A DNA stretch of 64,000 bases from Stutzerimonas nitrititolerans (lineage in GTDB: Bacteria > Pseudomonadota > Gammaproteobacteria > Pseudomonadales > Pseudomonadaceae), in the NCBI RefSeq assembly GCF_003696285.1, contig NZ_RFFL01000001.1, forward strand, positions 248,001-312,000, read 5' to 3'. Position numbers and translations under genes: made by a program. Each line of letters opens with the position of its first letter. Position 1 is the stretch's first letter. Below are positions 12,697 to 22,042 of the stretch, one piece after another. The notes under the pieces were generated by a model, which did not search any database, was not told the origin of the DNA, and saw nothing but the letters and a program-made list of their open reading frames with translations.

Positions 12697-12700
<4 letters not shown>
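10913..12700 (-). CDS. kinB: Sensor histidine kinase KinB
   Basis: Membrane kinase partner of AlgB, controlling alginate and virulence genes in P. aeruginosa, where it acts mainly as a phosphatase. The 595-residue length equals the known protein. Order of parts: N-terminal membrane helix (LFLGFSALMTVALLGLSLAL), periplasmic four-helix sensor, second helix near residue 170, HAMP, PAS, HisKA with the phospho-acceptor His385 in ASHELRTP, and HATPase with NLLSNALRHT, DNGEGIP and GGAGLGLALC. The reading frame is open much farther upstream, but the start overlaps the algB stop by ATGA and matches the known N-terminus. Confidence 0.95.
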
Positions 12701-14043
<1,343 letters not shown>

Positions 14044-14298
14044 GAATGCTCCAGTCGGCAGGCGATCGGCGAACTGCCAGGTTGAAATGAAATCGAGCGG
14101 CGAAAGGCGTGAATAGCCAGCCGGAGCGCTATTCGGCGATTGCATTAGTCTACAAAAAGTCTTGCAAGTTGCACGGTTCGCGCAGCGGACGCGCGATACG
14201 CCTCGGCGGATGGATCGCAGGCACCGAGCTTGCGGTCGATAGGTATGGGATGCAACCAGACAATCTCCGTGTCCCCTCAGAAAGTCACAGGAGGATCC

Positions 14299-14727
14299 AT
14301 GAACCAGAGCATGAACCAACTCAACGAGCTGATCGAGATTACCCGCGATGGTCAGCATTTCTATCAGCATGCCCTGACCGAGGTGAAGGACACCGAGTTG
14401 CAGCACCTGTTTCGCGATCTGGCGCAGGCCAAGACGCACATCATCCAGGCGCTCTCCGTCAAGGTTGCCGCCAACCACCAGCAGCCAGCCCAGGGCGGCA
14501 CGCTGGCGGGGAGCATGCGCGAGCTGTACACCGACACCCGCGCCCGCCTCGGCGATCCCGACAAGGTCTACGTCGAGCAACTGGAGCAGATGGAGGATCG
14601 CATCGTCCAGGCCTTCGAAGATGCGCTGAGCGCCGCCGAGCCCGATGTGCGGGCATTGCTGGCGATCGAACTGCCGAAACTGCGCGCCTGCCAAGAGCGG
14701 ATGCGCAAGCTGCGCGGCGATCTCTGA
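14299..14727 (+). CDS. DUF2383 four-helix protein, ferritin-like fold
   Basis: A 142-residue helical protein: LNELIEITRDGQHFYQHAL, then helices around LQHLFRDLAQAKTHIIQAL and YVEQLEQMEDRIVQAFEDAL. This matches the DUF2383/PA2169-like family, ferritin-like bundles linked in some bacteria to general stress. Glu and His residues are spaced as in ferritin-like folds, but no metal site can be proven. The start is set by a strong AGGAGG 6-8 bp upstream. The gene is monocistronic and divergent from algB; the 255-bp gap holds no other gene. Confidence 0.75.
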   Translation: MNQSMNQLNELIEITRDGQHFYQHALTEVKDTELQHLFRDLAQAKTHIIQALSVKVAANHQQPAQGGTLAGSMRELYTDTRARLGDPDKVYVEQLEQMEDRIVQAFEDALSAAEPDVRALLAIELPKLRACQERMRKLRGDL

Positions 14728-14933
14728 GGATGCTAACTGCGGGTCGCTGCAAGCCATGCAAAATGCACGGCGTCGTTTTGGGTCGTCGTGCAATTTAAAC
14801 CGGGAGGATGAGCGATAGAGTTTGTTAACCTATTGATTTTAAAGAAATAAATAATGGCGGCGAGGATGGCACGGAGGCTGCAACGGTATGGGCATTGAAC
14901 GTACCGTCCACCCTGCATCGAGGGAGTCGAGGA

Positions 14934-15170
14934 ATGAATCGCCAAGACAGCTTTTCGTGGGTCAGCAAAGGTTTCCTGGCCGCAGCCGTCGTCGTGCTGA
15001 TCGCTGGTGCCGAACAACCGGATACGCAACCGCTCAGCCAGACGCAGCGTGAACCGGTGGAACGAATTCTGATGTACGACGCTCAACCAGTAGGGACCGC
15101 ACAGGCTGGCAAGGCGTCGCAAGTGCTCGATTACACCCCGCGGCACGAAGAACAGCGTTGGGTCTTCTGA
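14934..15170 (+). CDS. Small hypothetical protein with one N-terminal membrane helix
   Basis: A 78-residue product with a hydrophobic segment (FLAAAVVVLIAGAE) after a short polar start, then a polar tail ending RHEEQRWVF. It could be a signal-anchored or secreted small protein. The GGAGTCGAGGA stretch upstream gives a ribosome site. I do not recognise a named family. It sits between the DUF2383 and DUF1328 genes, both stress-type small genes, so a shared stress role is possible but only inferred. Confidence 0.55.
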   Translation: MNRQDSFSWVSKGFLAAAVVVLIAGAEQPDTQPLSQTQREPVERILMYDAQPVGTAQAGKASQVLDYTPRHEEQRWVF

Positions 15171-15263
15171 GTCGCGAGATGTCAGCAGGGATGCAGAGAA
15201 TCAGCCAGGCCAATCGCACTGCGAACCTGCTGAGTTTTTTCTGAACCGAAGAGGAGTAACACC

Positions 15264-15434
15264 ATGCTGAGTTGGGCCATTACATTCCTGATCATCGCCA
15301 TCATCGCCGCGGTACTGGGCTTCGGTGGAATTGCCGGCACTGCGACTGGTATCGCCAAGATATTGTTCGTGGTTTTCCTGGTGCTGTTCGTGGCATCGCT
15401 GATCTTCGGCCGGGGACGTGGACCGCGTATTTGA
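15264..15434 (+). CDS. DUF1328 small membrane protein (YtjA-like)
   Basis: A 56-residue protein, [20 protein letters not shown] then [17 protein letters not shown], with two membrane helices separated by a glycine-rich turn and ending in RGRGPRI. This is the DUF1328/YtjA pattern. It is preceded by a clear GAGGAG site 6 bp before the ATG. The P. aeruginosa gene near algB of this type is, from memory, PA5482. Function is unknown; related genes respond to general stress. Confidence 0.85.
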   Translation: MLSWAITFLIIAIIAAVLGFGGIAGTATGIAKILFVVFLVLFVASLIFGRGRGPRI

Positions 15435-15515
15435 CGCAGTGACCGCCGCCCGCAAGGGCGGCTGCAACAACAGGTTACTCAGGGATGTACCACGGGCGGG
15501 ATGCCAGAATTCATC

Positions 15516-15539
15516 CGCTTATCGCCAAGGCGATAAGCG
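15516..15539. repeat. Perfect 11-bp-arm palindrome
   Basis: CGCTTATCGCC, a 2-bp AA spacer, then GGCGATAAGCG. It lies in the 445-bp gap after the DUF1328 gene. There is no T run, so it is more likely an extragenic palindrome or operator-like site than a simple terminator. Confidence 0.6.
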
Positions 15540-15674
15540 ACCCGCGGCACTTGCCGTCAGCGAGTGCCGAAGGATCGTTTTTCGAAGGCGAGCCAGGGGG
15601 CCGGGACGCTCTGTTCATGGAGCGACCTAGGGGTACAGGGAGTGCCTCCGTGATGGGCCAGGTTCGGTAATGAC

Positions 15675-15711
15675 TGCAATCGGAGGTGGGCCTACTCCCC
15701 CTCCGATTGCA
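15675..15711. repeat. 12-bp-arm inverted repeat upstream of the SpmAB-type gene
   Basis: TGCAATCGGAGG at 15675-15686 and CCTCCGATTGCA at 15700-15711 form a perfect stem with a 13-nt loop. It lies about 170 bp upstream of the next gene. The rest of the 445-bp gap (15435-15879) holds no credible gene. Confidence 0.6.
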
Positions 15712-15844
15712 ATCGATACGAAACGATTCGCTCCTGCGACGCGCTCGTACGTGTCGTGTCGATACGACCCTCCATCTCTTCCGACTACGGTTACCGTCGG
15801 TTCGCCCGATCGTTTCACCGATGGTCGCTGCTGGTCCACGCCGT

Positions 15845-15850
15845 TATCAT
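15845..15850 (+). promoter_or_regulatory. Candidate -10 element of the SpmAB-type gene
   Basis: TATCAT in the context CCGTTATCATCGCGCG, 30 bp before the start codon. The same context (GTTATCATCGCGCG, minus strand) is seen upstream of the YkgJ-like gene. No clear -35 hexamer is present. Confidence 0.3.
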
Positions 15851-15879
15851 CGCGCGCATCGATAGTTCTGGAGAGCGAC

Positions 15880-17109
15880 ATGCTCAACGGCCTCTGGCTG
15901 GGCTTTTTTCTGATTGCGACGGTGGCGGCCCTGGCGCGCTGGCTGCTGGGCGGCGATCCGGCCGTGTTCGCCGCGCTGGTCGAGAGCCTGTTCGCCATGG
16001 CGCGGTTGTCGGTCGAGGTCATGGTCCTGTTGTTCGGTACCCTGACCCTCTGGCTGGGTTTCCTGCGCATCGCCGAGAAGGCCGGGCTGGTGGATCTGCT
16101 GGCGCGGCTGCTGGGCCCGCTGTTTCGTCGGCTGATGCCGGAAGTGCCCCCCGGCCATCCGGCGCTCGGCCTGATCACCCTGAATTTCGCCGCCAACGGC
16201 CTGGGCCTGGACAATGCCGCGACACCCATCGGCCTCAAGGCCATGCGGGCCTTGCAGGAGCTCAATCCCAGCAGCACCGTGGCGAGTAACGCGCAGATCC
16301 TGTTTCTGGTGCTCAACGCGTCGTCGCTGACGCTGCTGCCGGTGTCGATCTTCATGTATCGCGTGCAGCAAGGCGCGGAGGACCCGACGCTGGTGTTCCT
16401 GCCGATATTGCTGGCCACCAGCGCCTCGACCCTGGCCGGCCTGTTGTCGGTGGCGCTGATGCAGCGGCTGCGCCTGTGGGATCCGGTGGTGCTGGCCTAC
16501 CTGATTCCCGGTGCGCTGCTGCTCGGTGCCTTCATGGCGCTGCTGGCCAGCCTGTCGGCCACGGCGCTGGCGACCCTGTCGTCGCTACTGGGCAACCTGA
16601 CGCTGTTCGGCCTGATCGTCGCTTTCGTCGGCATCGGCGCGCTGCGCAAGGTGCCGGTCTACGAAAGCTTCGTCGAAGGTGCGCGAGAAGGGTTCGATGT
16701 GGCCAAGAGCCTGCTGCCCTACCTGGTCGCCATGCTTTGTGCAGTCGGCGTACTGCGCGCGTCCGGCGCACTGGAATTCGGTCTGGACGGCATTCGCTGG
16801 CTGGTGGACGTCGTCGGCCTGGACACGCGCTTTGTCGACGCGTTGCCCACCGCGCTGGTCAAGCCATTCTCGGGTAGCGCGGCACGTGCCATGCTGATCG
16901 AGACGATGCAGAACCATGGCGTGGACAGCTTTCCCGCGTTGGTGGCGGCGACCGTGCAGGGCAGCACCGAAACCACCTTCTATGTACTGGCCGTGTATTT
17001 CGGTGCGGTGGGTATCCAGCGCGTACGTCATGCCGTGGGTTGCGCACTGCTGGCGGACCTGGCGGGCGTGGTGGCGGCCATCTTCGTCTGCTACTGGTTC
17101 TTCGGCTAA
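15880..17109 (+). CDS. Nucleoside-recognition (SpmA/SpmB-type) membrane protein
   Basis: A 409-residue integral membrane protein with about eight to ten hydrophobic helices. It contains two Gate-type (nucleoside recognition) halves, as if SpmA and SpmB of Bacillus were fused. The conserved loop NFAANGLGLDNAATPIGLKA is in the first half, and STETTFYVLAVYFGAVG in the second. The start is at MLNGLWLGFFLIAT; the frame continues upstream but that part is polar and unlike the family. Substrate is unknown; spore maturation is not relevant in this organism. It converges on the glycine-zipper gene. Confidence 0.82.
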   Translation: MLNGLWLGFFLIATVAALARWLLGGDPAVFAALVESLFAMARLSVEVMVLLFGTLTLWLGFLRIAEKAGLVDLLARLLGPLFRRLMPEVPPGHPALGLITLNFAANGLGLDNAATPIGLKAMRALQELNPSSTVASNAQILFLVLNASSLTLLPVSIFMYRVQQGAEDPTLVFLPILLATSASTLAGLLSVALMQRLRLWDPVVLAYLIPGALLLGAFMALLASLSATALATLSSLLGNLTLFGLIVAFVGIGALRKVPVYESFVEGAREGFDVAKSLLPYLVAMLCAVGVLRASGALEFGLDGIRWLVDVVGLDTRFVDALPTALVKPFSGSAARAMLIETMQNHGVDSFPALVAATVQGSTETTFYVLAVYFGAVGIQRVRHAVGCALLADLAGVVAAIFVCYWFFG

Positions 17110-17185
17110 GCGGGCGAAGAGGCCGACCCGGTACGGACCAAGGTGGCGCGGCGCGTCCTTCGCAGGCGCCGCTAGCCACTCGGCC

Positions 17186-17626
17186 TCAGTGGCGATGCTT
17201 GTGTTTGTGCTTGTAATGGCCCTTGGCTTTGCCGGGGTGGCCGCTGCGGTAATGCCGGCGATCATCGTCGTCATCACCGTACTCGTTGCCTATCGCGCCG
17301 CCGGCGCCACCACCGACGGCAGCGCCGATCAGCCCGCCGGTACTGCCGCCGACCCGTTGGCCGATCACGTTGCCACCCGCGGCACCGAGGCCGCCACCGA
17401 TGGCCGCTTCGGTACGGCTGCGCTTGTCGGCACCGACCATCCCTCCTGCCGCACCGCCAACGCCGGCACCGATGGTCGCGCCTGTCGAGCCGCCCAGGTG
17501 TTCACCTACCACCGAGCCCAGGGCGCCACCCAGAGCGCCGCCGACGGCCGCTTCGGTGTTGCTTCCGGCAAACGCGGCGCTGCTCAGCAGGCTCGCGGAC
17601 AACAACAGCATCGACGAATACTTCAT
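17186..17626 (-). CDS. Glycine-zipper protein with histidine-rich tail
   Basis: A 146-residue exported protein: signal peptide MKYSSMLLLSASLLSSAAFA, then repeated small-residue blocks such as GGALGGALGSVVGEHLGG and GGLIGAAVGGGAGGAIGNE, and a tail with DDDDD and HYKHKHKHRH. Glycine zippers insert into or pack against membranes. The acidic and histidine-rich tail could bind divalent metal. It is a single gene; the 195-bp gap upstream holds its promoter but no other gene. Function is not known. Confidence 0.78.
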   Translation of the reverse strand: MKYSSMLLLSASLLSSAAFAGSNTEAAVGGALGGALGSVVGEHLGGSTGATIGAGVGGAAGGMVGADKRSRTEAAIGGGLGAAGGNVIGQRVGGSTGGLIGAAVGGGAGGAIGNEYGDDDDDRRHYRSGHPGKAKGHYKHKHKHRH

Positions 17627-17821
17627 GACGAAACCTCCGATGGATTGGCGGCGCGATCCTCACGTGCGCCGAGGAACGGCGCAAGCACTCGTCGATGAAA
17701 GGCGTGAAGTTTCTCTCGTTTTCTAACTAACTGATACGAAAGCGGAATTTTCAACAGGCGAAGCGGTCGAAGCTCTCTTGTCCGGTATGCTGGCAGGGCA
17801 GGTGAGGCGGTCGGTCCTGCT

Positions 17822-18667
17822 TCAATCCGCGTGCTCGGCCGCTGCGTTCGCCGGGCTGTAAACCCGCGGAGATCCATTGCGTGGCAGATGGATCAGGTTG
17901 AGGTTGTGCTGCCGCGCCCAGCTCGCGGCAAGGCTGGTCGGCGCCGAAAGGCTGACCAGAGTAGGAATGCCGGCGCGTTGCACCTTGTGGATGAGCTCGA
18001 GGCTGCAACGGCTGGTCACCACGGCGACGCCGCCGGAGACTTCGTGCCCGTTGCGCTTGAGTGCGCCGATCAGCTTGTCCAGCGCATTGTGCCGACCGAT
18101 GTCTTCGCGGCTCAGCAGCAGCTCGCCCCGGGCATCGATGAACAGCGCGGCATGCACCGCGCCGCAGCTCTGGCCCAGGGGCTGGAAGCCGTCGATGCGC
18201 TGGCGCAGGTCCTGTAACCAATGCGCCGGTGGCAGTGCCGCGACCGGCATGACCGGCAGCTGCGGCAGAGCCTGTTCCAGCGCTTCGACACCGCAGAGGC
18301 CGCAACTGGCGTTGCCGGGTAACTGCCGACGCTGCTGCTTGAGCTTCCAGAAGGCGCGGTTGGCGATTTCCACTTCGGCATGGCGCCCGCTGCCGGTGCC
18401 GCCGATACGGATGTCGTAAATGTCCTGAACGCTCTCGACGATGCCGCTGCCCAGGCTGAAACCCACCACGAAATCTTCCAGATCGATGGGCGATACCATC
18501 ATTACCGCCTGGCTGAGGCCGTTGTAGGCGATGGCCAGCGCGCACTCCTCGGCCAGTTCCACCGGCTCCAGCTGCGGCTGGCCGAGAGGCTGGAACTGGC
18601 TGGACTGACTACCGCCGGGTTGCGCCTGGGCAGTGTCGAGCGGAGCGTCGTGCTGGGGTGGGTTCAT
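17822..18667 (-). CDS. fdhD: Formate dehydrogenase accessory protein FdhD
   Basis: Sulfurtransferase that passes sulfur from IscS-type desulfurase to the molybdenum cofactor of formate dehydrogenases. The 281-residue protein has the conserved ALAIAYNG and DLEDFVVGFSLGSGIV blocks, the functional cysteine motif CGLCG, and the C-terminal LSREDIGRHNALDKLIG. The start at MNPPQHDAPLD is chosen because the upstream extension is arginine/serine-rich and unlike the family. The only candidate client in the window is the YdeP-type oxidoreductase 31 kb away. Confidence 0.93.
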   Translation of the reverse strand: MNPPQHDAPLDTAQAQPGGSQSSQFQPLGQPQLEPVELAEECALAIAYNGLSQAVMMVSPIDLEDFVVGFSLGSGIVESVQDIYDIRIGGTGSGRHAEVEIANRAFWKLKQQRRQLPGNASCGLCGVEALEQALPQLPVMPVAALPPAHWLQDLRQRIDGFQPLGQSCGAVHAALFIDARGELLLSREDIGRHNALDKLIGALKRNGHEVSGGVAVVTSRCSLELIHKVQRAGIPTLVSLSAPTSLAASWARQHNLNLIHLPRNGSPRVYSPANAAAEHAD

Positions 18668-18707
18668 CGGTGGATCCGTATCTCGGTGAGGGCGGAGGGG
18701 TTCAGGC

Positions 18708-19403
18708 TCAGGGCTGCACGCCTTGCAGCGCGCGGATGAGTTCGCGGTAGTCTTCGACCGCGGCGAATTCCTCGGTGTCCTTGCGGCCGCGACGGCTGTC
18801 CGGTTCGCTGACCGCCAGCAGCTGGGCGACACCGAAGCGGCGTGCGCTGCGCAGGATCGGCAGGTTGTCGTCGATGAACAGCGTGCGCCCCGGATCGAAG
18901 TCGATGTCCTGCTTCAGCGCATACCAGAACTGCGCATCTTCCTTGGGAAAACCGTAATCGTGGGAGCTGATCAGCCGGTCGAACCAGGGGGCCAGCTCGA
19001 CGCGTTCCAGTTTCAGCGACAGCGAATCGCGGTGCGCGTTGGTGATCAGCACCACCTGCTTGCCGGCCTCGCGCAAGGCCGCGAGGAACTCGTCGGCGGC
19101 CGGACGCAGGGCGATCAGGTCGGCGACCTCGCGCTTCATCTCGCGGATCGGCAGCTCCAGTTCGCGGGTCCAGTAGTCCAGGCAGTACCAGGTGAGCCGG
19201 GCCTCGTGTTCATTGAACAGTGGCGCCAGCTCCAGCTCGGCCATGGCGCGGCTGATGCCGTGGCGCTCGGCATAGCGCTGCGGCAGATGTTCGAGCCAGA
19301 ACTGATTGTCGAAATGCAGGTCCAGCAGGGTGCCATCCATGTCCAGCAGGACGGTATCGATGTCGGACCACGGCAGGGAGGCGATCATGGGCAGGCTCTT
19401 CAT
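18708..19403 (-). CDS. yrfG: GMP/IMP nucleotidase YrfG, HAD family
   Basis: HAD phosphatase that removes phosphate from purine nucleotides. The motifs are DMDGTLLDLHFDN (nucleophile and acid Asp), LITNAH (motif II), the lysine in GFPKEDAQFW (motif III) and LFIDDN (motif IV). The LDLHFDNQFW stretch is characteristic of YrfG. About 231 residues from the ATG at 19403; a second ATG five codons in (MIASLPW) is also possible. It is divergent from nudE with a 100-bp gap. Confidence 0.88.
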   Translation of the reverse strand: MKSLPMIASLPWSDIDTVLLDMDGTLLDLHFDNQFWLEHLPQRYAERHGISRAMAELELAPLFNEHEARLTWYCLDYWTRELELPIREMKREVADLIALRPAADEFLAALREAGKQVVLITNAHRDSLSLKLERVELAPWFDRLISSHDYGFPKEDAQFWYALKQDIDFDPGRTLFIDDNLPILRSARRFGVAQLLAVSEPDSRRGRKDTEEFAAVEDYRELIRALQGVQP

Positions 19404-19469
19404 GGTGGCAATGGTGGGGCAGCCGTCAGCTCGATGCAAAGCGTTAGCGGTCCCGGCAAAAAGCCGGGT

Positions 19470-19475
19470 TATGAT
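19470..19475 (+). promoter_or_regulatory. Candidate -10 element of nudE
   Basis: TATGAT within GGGTTATGATAACC, itself a short palindrome, 28 bp before the nudE ATG. The -35 region is poor, so this is tentative. Confidence 0.3.
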
Positions 19476-19503
19476 AACCGACCGCGTTTCCAGGAGTGCC
19501 GCC

Positions 19504-20067
19504 ATGCGCCAGAAGCCCACCGTGCTCGCCCGTGAGATCGTCGCGAGCAGCCGCCTGTTCCGTGTCGAGGAGCTGCAACTGCGTTTTTCCAACGGCGTGG
19601 AGCGCACCTACGAACGACTGGTGGGCAAGGGCTCCGGCTACGGCGCAGTCATGATCGTCGCGCTGGAGGCCGATGGCCGGGTGCTTTTGATCGAAGAATA
19701 CTGCGGTGGCACCGATACCTATGAACTGTCGCTGCCCAAGGGACTGATTGAGCCTGGCGAGGACGTGCTCGATGCCGCCAACCGCGAGCTCAAGGAGGAG
19801 GCCGGCTTCGGCGCTCGCCGGCTCGAATGGCTGACCGAACTGTCGCTGTCGCCGGGCTACATGAGTCAGAAGATTCAGGTGGTGCTGGCGCGCGACCTCT
19901 ATCCGGAGCAACTGCCGGGCGACGAACCGGAGCCGATGCGTGTCGAGCGCGTCGACCTGCACGAGCTGTCCGCGCTTGTCCAGCACCCTCAATTCAGCGA
20001 GGGGCGTGCGCTGGCGGCGCTCTACCTGGCCCGCGACCTGCTGACCCAGCGTGGAGAATTCTCGTGA
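19504..20067 (+). CDS. nudE: ADP compounds hydrolase NudE
   Basis: Nudix enzyme acting on ADP-ribose, Ap3A, NADH and related ADP compounds. The Nudix box is complete: GLIEPGEDVLDAANRELKEE followed by AGF. Also present are ELSLPKG before the box and SPGYMSQKI after it. The 187-residue length matches the Pseudomonas protein. The ATG at 19504 follows a CAGGAG site. It overlaps cysQ by 4 bp (GTGA), consistent with a shared link to adenosine nucleotide clearance. Confidence 0.92.
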   Translation: MRQKPTVLAREIVASSRLFRVEELQLRFSNGVERTYERLVGKGSGYGAVMIVALEADGRVLLIEEYCGGTDTYELSLPKGLIEPGEDVLDAANRELKEEAGFGARRLEWLTELSLSPGYMSQKIQVVLARDLYPEQLPGDEPEPMRVERVDLHELSALVQHPQFSEGRALAALYLARDLLTQRGEFS

Positions 20068-20882
20068 GCCATCCTTATCTGGCCCCGGTGATCGATCTGG
20101 TCCAGGCCGCCGGTCGCGCGATACTGCCTCATTGGCGCAGCGAGCTGCAGGTGCATGAAAAGGCCGACGCCTCCCCCGTCACCGCCGCCGACCTGGCGGC
20201 CCACCATCTGCTGAGCGAAGGCCTGCAGGCGTTGGACGCGAGCATTCCGGTGCTGTCGGAGGAAGCCTGCGATCTGGCACTGGCCGAGCGCGCCGGCTGG
20301 ACTCGCTGGTGGCTGGTCGATCCGCTGGATGGCACCAAGGAGTTCATCAGCGGCAGCGTGGAATTCACCGTCAACGTGGCGCTGATCGATCAGGGGCGGG
20401 TGCTGTTCGGTGTGGTCGGCGTGCCGGCCAGCGGGCGCTGCTACTACGGTGGCGCGGAGCTGGGCGCCTGGTGCGCCGACGCCGAGGGGCACGTCGAGCC
20501 GCTGCAGGTGCGTCCGACTCCGCCGGGCAGTTTCACCGTGGTGGCCAGCCGGCGTCATTCGAGTCCGGCGCAGGAGCGCTTGCTCGCTGGGCTGGGGGAG
20601 CGCTTCGGGGAGCTGGTGCTGGCCAGCGTCGGCAGTTCGCTGAAGTTCTGCCAGCTGGCCGAAGGCCTGGCCGACTGCTATCCACGCCTGGCGCCCACGT
20701 CCCAGTGGGATACCGCTGCTGCCCAGGGCGTGCTCGAAGGTGCTGGTGGGGAAGTGCTGGACATCGACGGCGCGCCGCTGACCTACGAGGCGCGCGAAAG
20801 CTACCTCAACCCTTCCTTTCTGGCATTGCCGCGGGATGCCGCCTGGCGTGCCGAGCTGATCGAGCTCGCCAAGGCGCGCTAG
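20064..20882 (+). CDS. cysQ: 3'(2'),5'-bisphosphate nucleotidase CysQ
   Basis: Converts 3'-phosphoadenosine 5'-phosphate to AMP, clearing a by-product of sulfate assimilation. The inositol monophosphatase-type fold shows SPVTAADLAAHHLL, the metal-binding pair SEE, DPLDGTKEFI and the C-terminal QWDTAAAQGVLEGAGG. Translation starts at a GTG overlapping the nudE stop. The product is 272 residues, the normal size. Confidence 0.93.
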   Translation: MSHPYLAPVIDLVQAAGRAILPHWRSELQVHEKADASPVTAADLAAHHLLSEGLQALDASIPVLSEEACDLALAERAGWTRWWLVDPLDGTKEFISGSVEFTVNVALIDQGRVLFGVVGVPASGRCYYGGAELGAWCADAEGHVEPLQVRPTPPGSFTVVASRRHSSPAQERLLAGLGERFGELVLASVGSSLKFCQLAEGLADCYPRLAPTSQWDTAAAQGVLEGAGGEVLDIDGAPLTYEARESYLNPSFLALPRDAAWRAELIELAKAR

Positions 20883-20916
20883 GCCGCCGAAGGCGTAGCG
20901 TTTGAGCGCGCCGTGC

Positions 20917-21369
20917 TTATTTGTGCAGGACGAATTGCCCGGTGAAGCGTACGGCATCGCGGCCATCGGCGGCGAGGATGCGGCTGTGCAGCGTCACGCG
21001 CGAGCGGCCACGGCGGCGATAGATCGCTTCGAAGCGCTCCCAGGCCTCATCGGACGGCGCCGAGCAGATGGCGATCGCATCGTCCACCACCGGTAGCGGG
21101 TATTCGATCTGGCCTTCGTGAATCACGATGTGCCCGTCGTCGATGCCCGCCTCGCGCAGGCGCAGGTGCATCCAGCCCCAGCCCGCCAGCACCGAGGCGC
21201 AGTACAGGCTGCCGCCGAACATGCTGCTCTTGTGATTGATGTTGGCTTGCAGCGGCACTCTCAGGCGCAGCTCGTGGTTTTCCCACTGCTCGACGCGCAG
21301 GCCCATGGACCGCGTCAACGGGATATCGTGGTGGAGAATGGCTTCCAGGTAACGGCTATCGCGGCTCAT
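20917..21369 (-). CDS. YiiD C-terminal-type thioesterase-like (hotdog) protein
   Basis: A 150-residue hotdog-fold protein. The pattern IPLTRSMGLRVEQWE followed by LQANINHKSSMFGGSLYCAS is that of the putative thioesterase domain PF09500 found at the C-terminus of YiiD. The NHKSSMFGGS loop is the likely substrate and catalytic region. Its acyl substrate is unknown. It is convergent with cysQ (34 bp apart) and reads out of phase with any operon. Confidence 0.78.
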   Translation of the reverse strand: MSRDSRYLEAILHHDIPLTRSMGLRVEQWENHELRLRVPLQANINHKSSMFGGSLYCASVLAGWGWMHLRLREAGIDDGHIVIHEGQIEYPLPVVDDAIAICSAPSDEAWERFEAIYRRRGRSRVTLHSRILAADGRDAVRFTGQFVLHK

Positions 21370-21486
21370 GCCGGGTGGATTCCTAAACGTTGCGGATACT
21401 GGCAGACGCCAAGCATGACTGCTGAGTCACGGTTTTGCCAGTTCCACCAGGCGCATTTGATGATTCGCCGCTGGCGGGGCGAAAGG

Positions 21487-21894
21487 CTATCGGCGTTCCA
21501 CGATTTTCTGCTGGTAGGCGCAGTAACCGGGCCGTGGACCGACGCGCGGATGATTGCGGCAGGTGTCGGGGCGCTTGGCGTAGACGGTACAGAGCCGGGT
21601 CTGGCGATCCAGGTAGAGACAGTCGCCGTTGGCCAGGCGGGTCAGCGTGAATATGCCGTGCTTCTGGTTGAAGTGCTCGACGATGCCGGCCTTGCTCAGC
21701 CGTCTGGCGATGTTGCGAAGTGGTTCGTCGCGCTCGAAGGGGTCGACTACTTCCAGGCGGATCAGGTCGTCGATGCGCACCTCCACCGGCAAGGTACAGC
21801 AGGTGGCGCGACAGTCGCGGCACAGGCCGTTGCTGTAGCGGGCCCAGGTTTCCAGGCGATCCGGGTCGGCGGAGGCGATCAGCTTGTTTTTCAC
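21487..21894 (-). CDS. YkgJ-family cysteine cluster protein
   Basis: A 135-residue protein with cysteines arranged as in zinc- or iron-chelating YkgJ proteins: LCRDCRATCCTLPVEV near the N-terminus, then CLYLDRQTRLCTVYAKRPDTC and GYCAYQQK. The role is unknown; members are proposed metal binders. A GTG at 21894 is chosen because a -10-like GTTATCATC lies just upstream. An in-frame ATG at 21978 would add 28 residues and start before that promoter. It is divergent from glgP. Confidence 0.75.
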   Translation of the reverse strand: MKNKLIASADPDRLETWARYSNGLCRDCRATCCTLPVEVRIDDLIRLEVVDPFERDEPLRNIARRLSKAGIVEHFNQKHGIFTLTRLANGDCLYLDRQTRLCTVYAKRPDTCRNHPRVGPRPGYCAYQQKIVERR

Positions 21895-22042
21895 GGTGCA
21901 GGCATCGGGGGAAAGGCGCGCGATGATAACGGCTGGCCGGGGAATTTCCAGTGGCGATGGCGAGTCGAAGCCGGACATGGATGCCAGACCGGCTCTGGTC
22001 CGCCGGGTGTCGCCATTTCTTGCCACCGTCCCGAGGTCCCTC

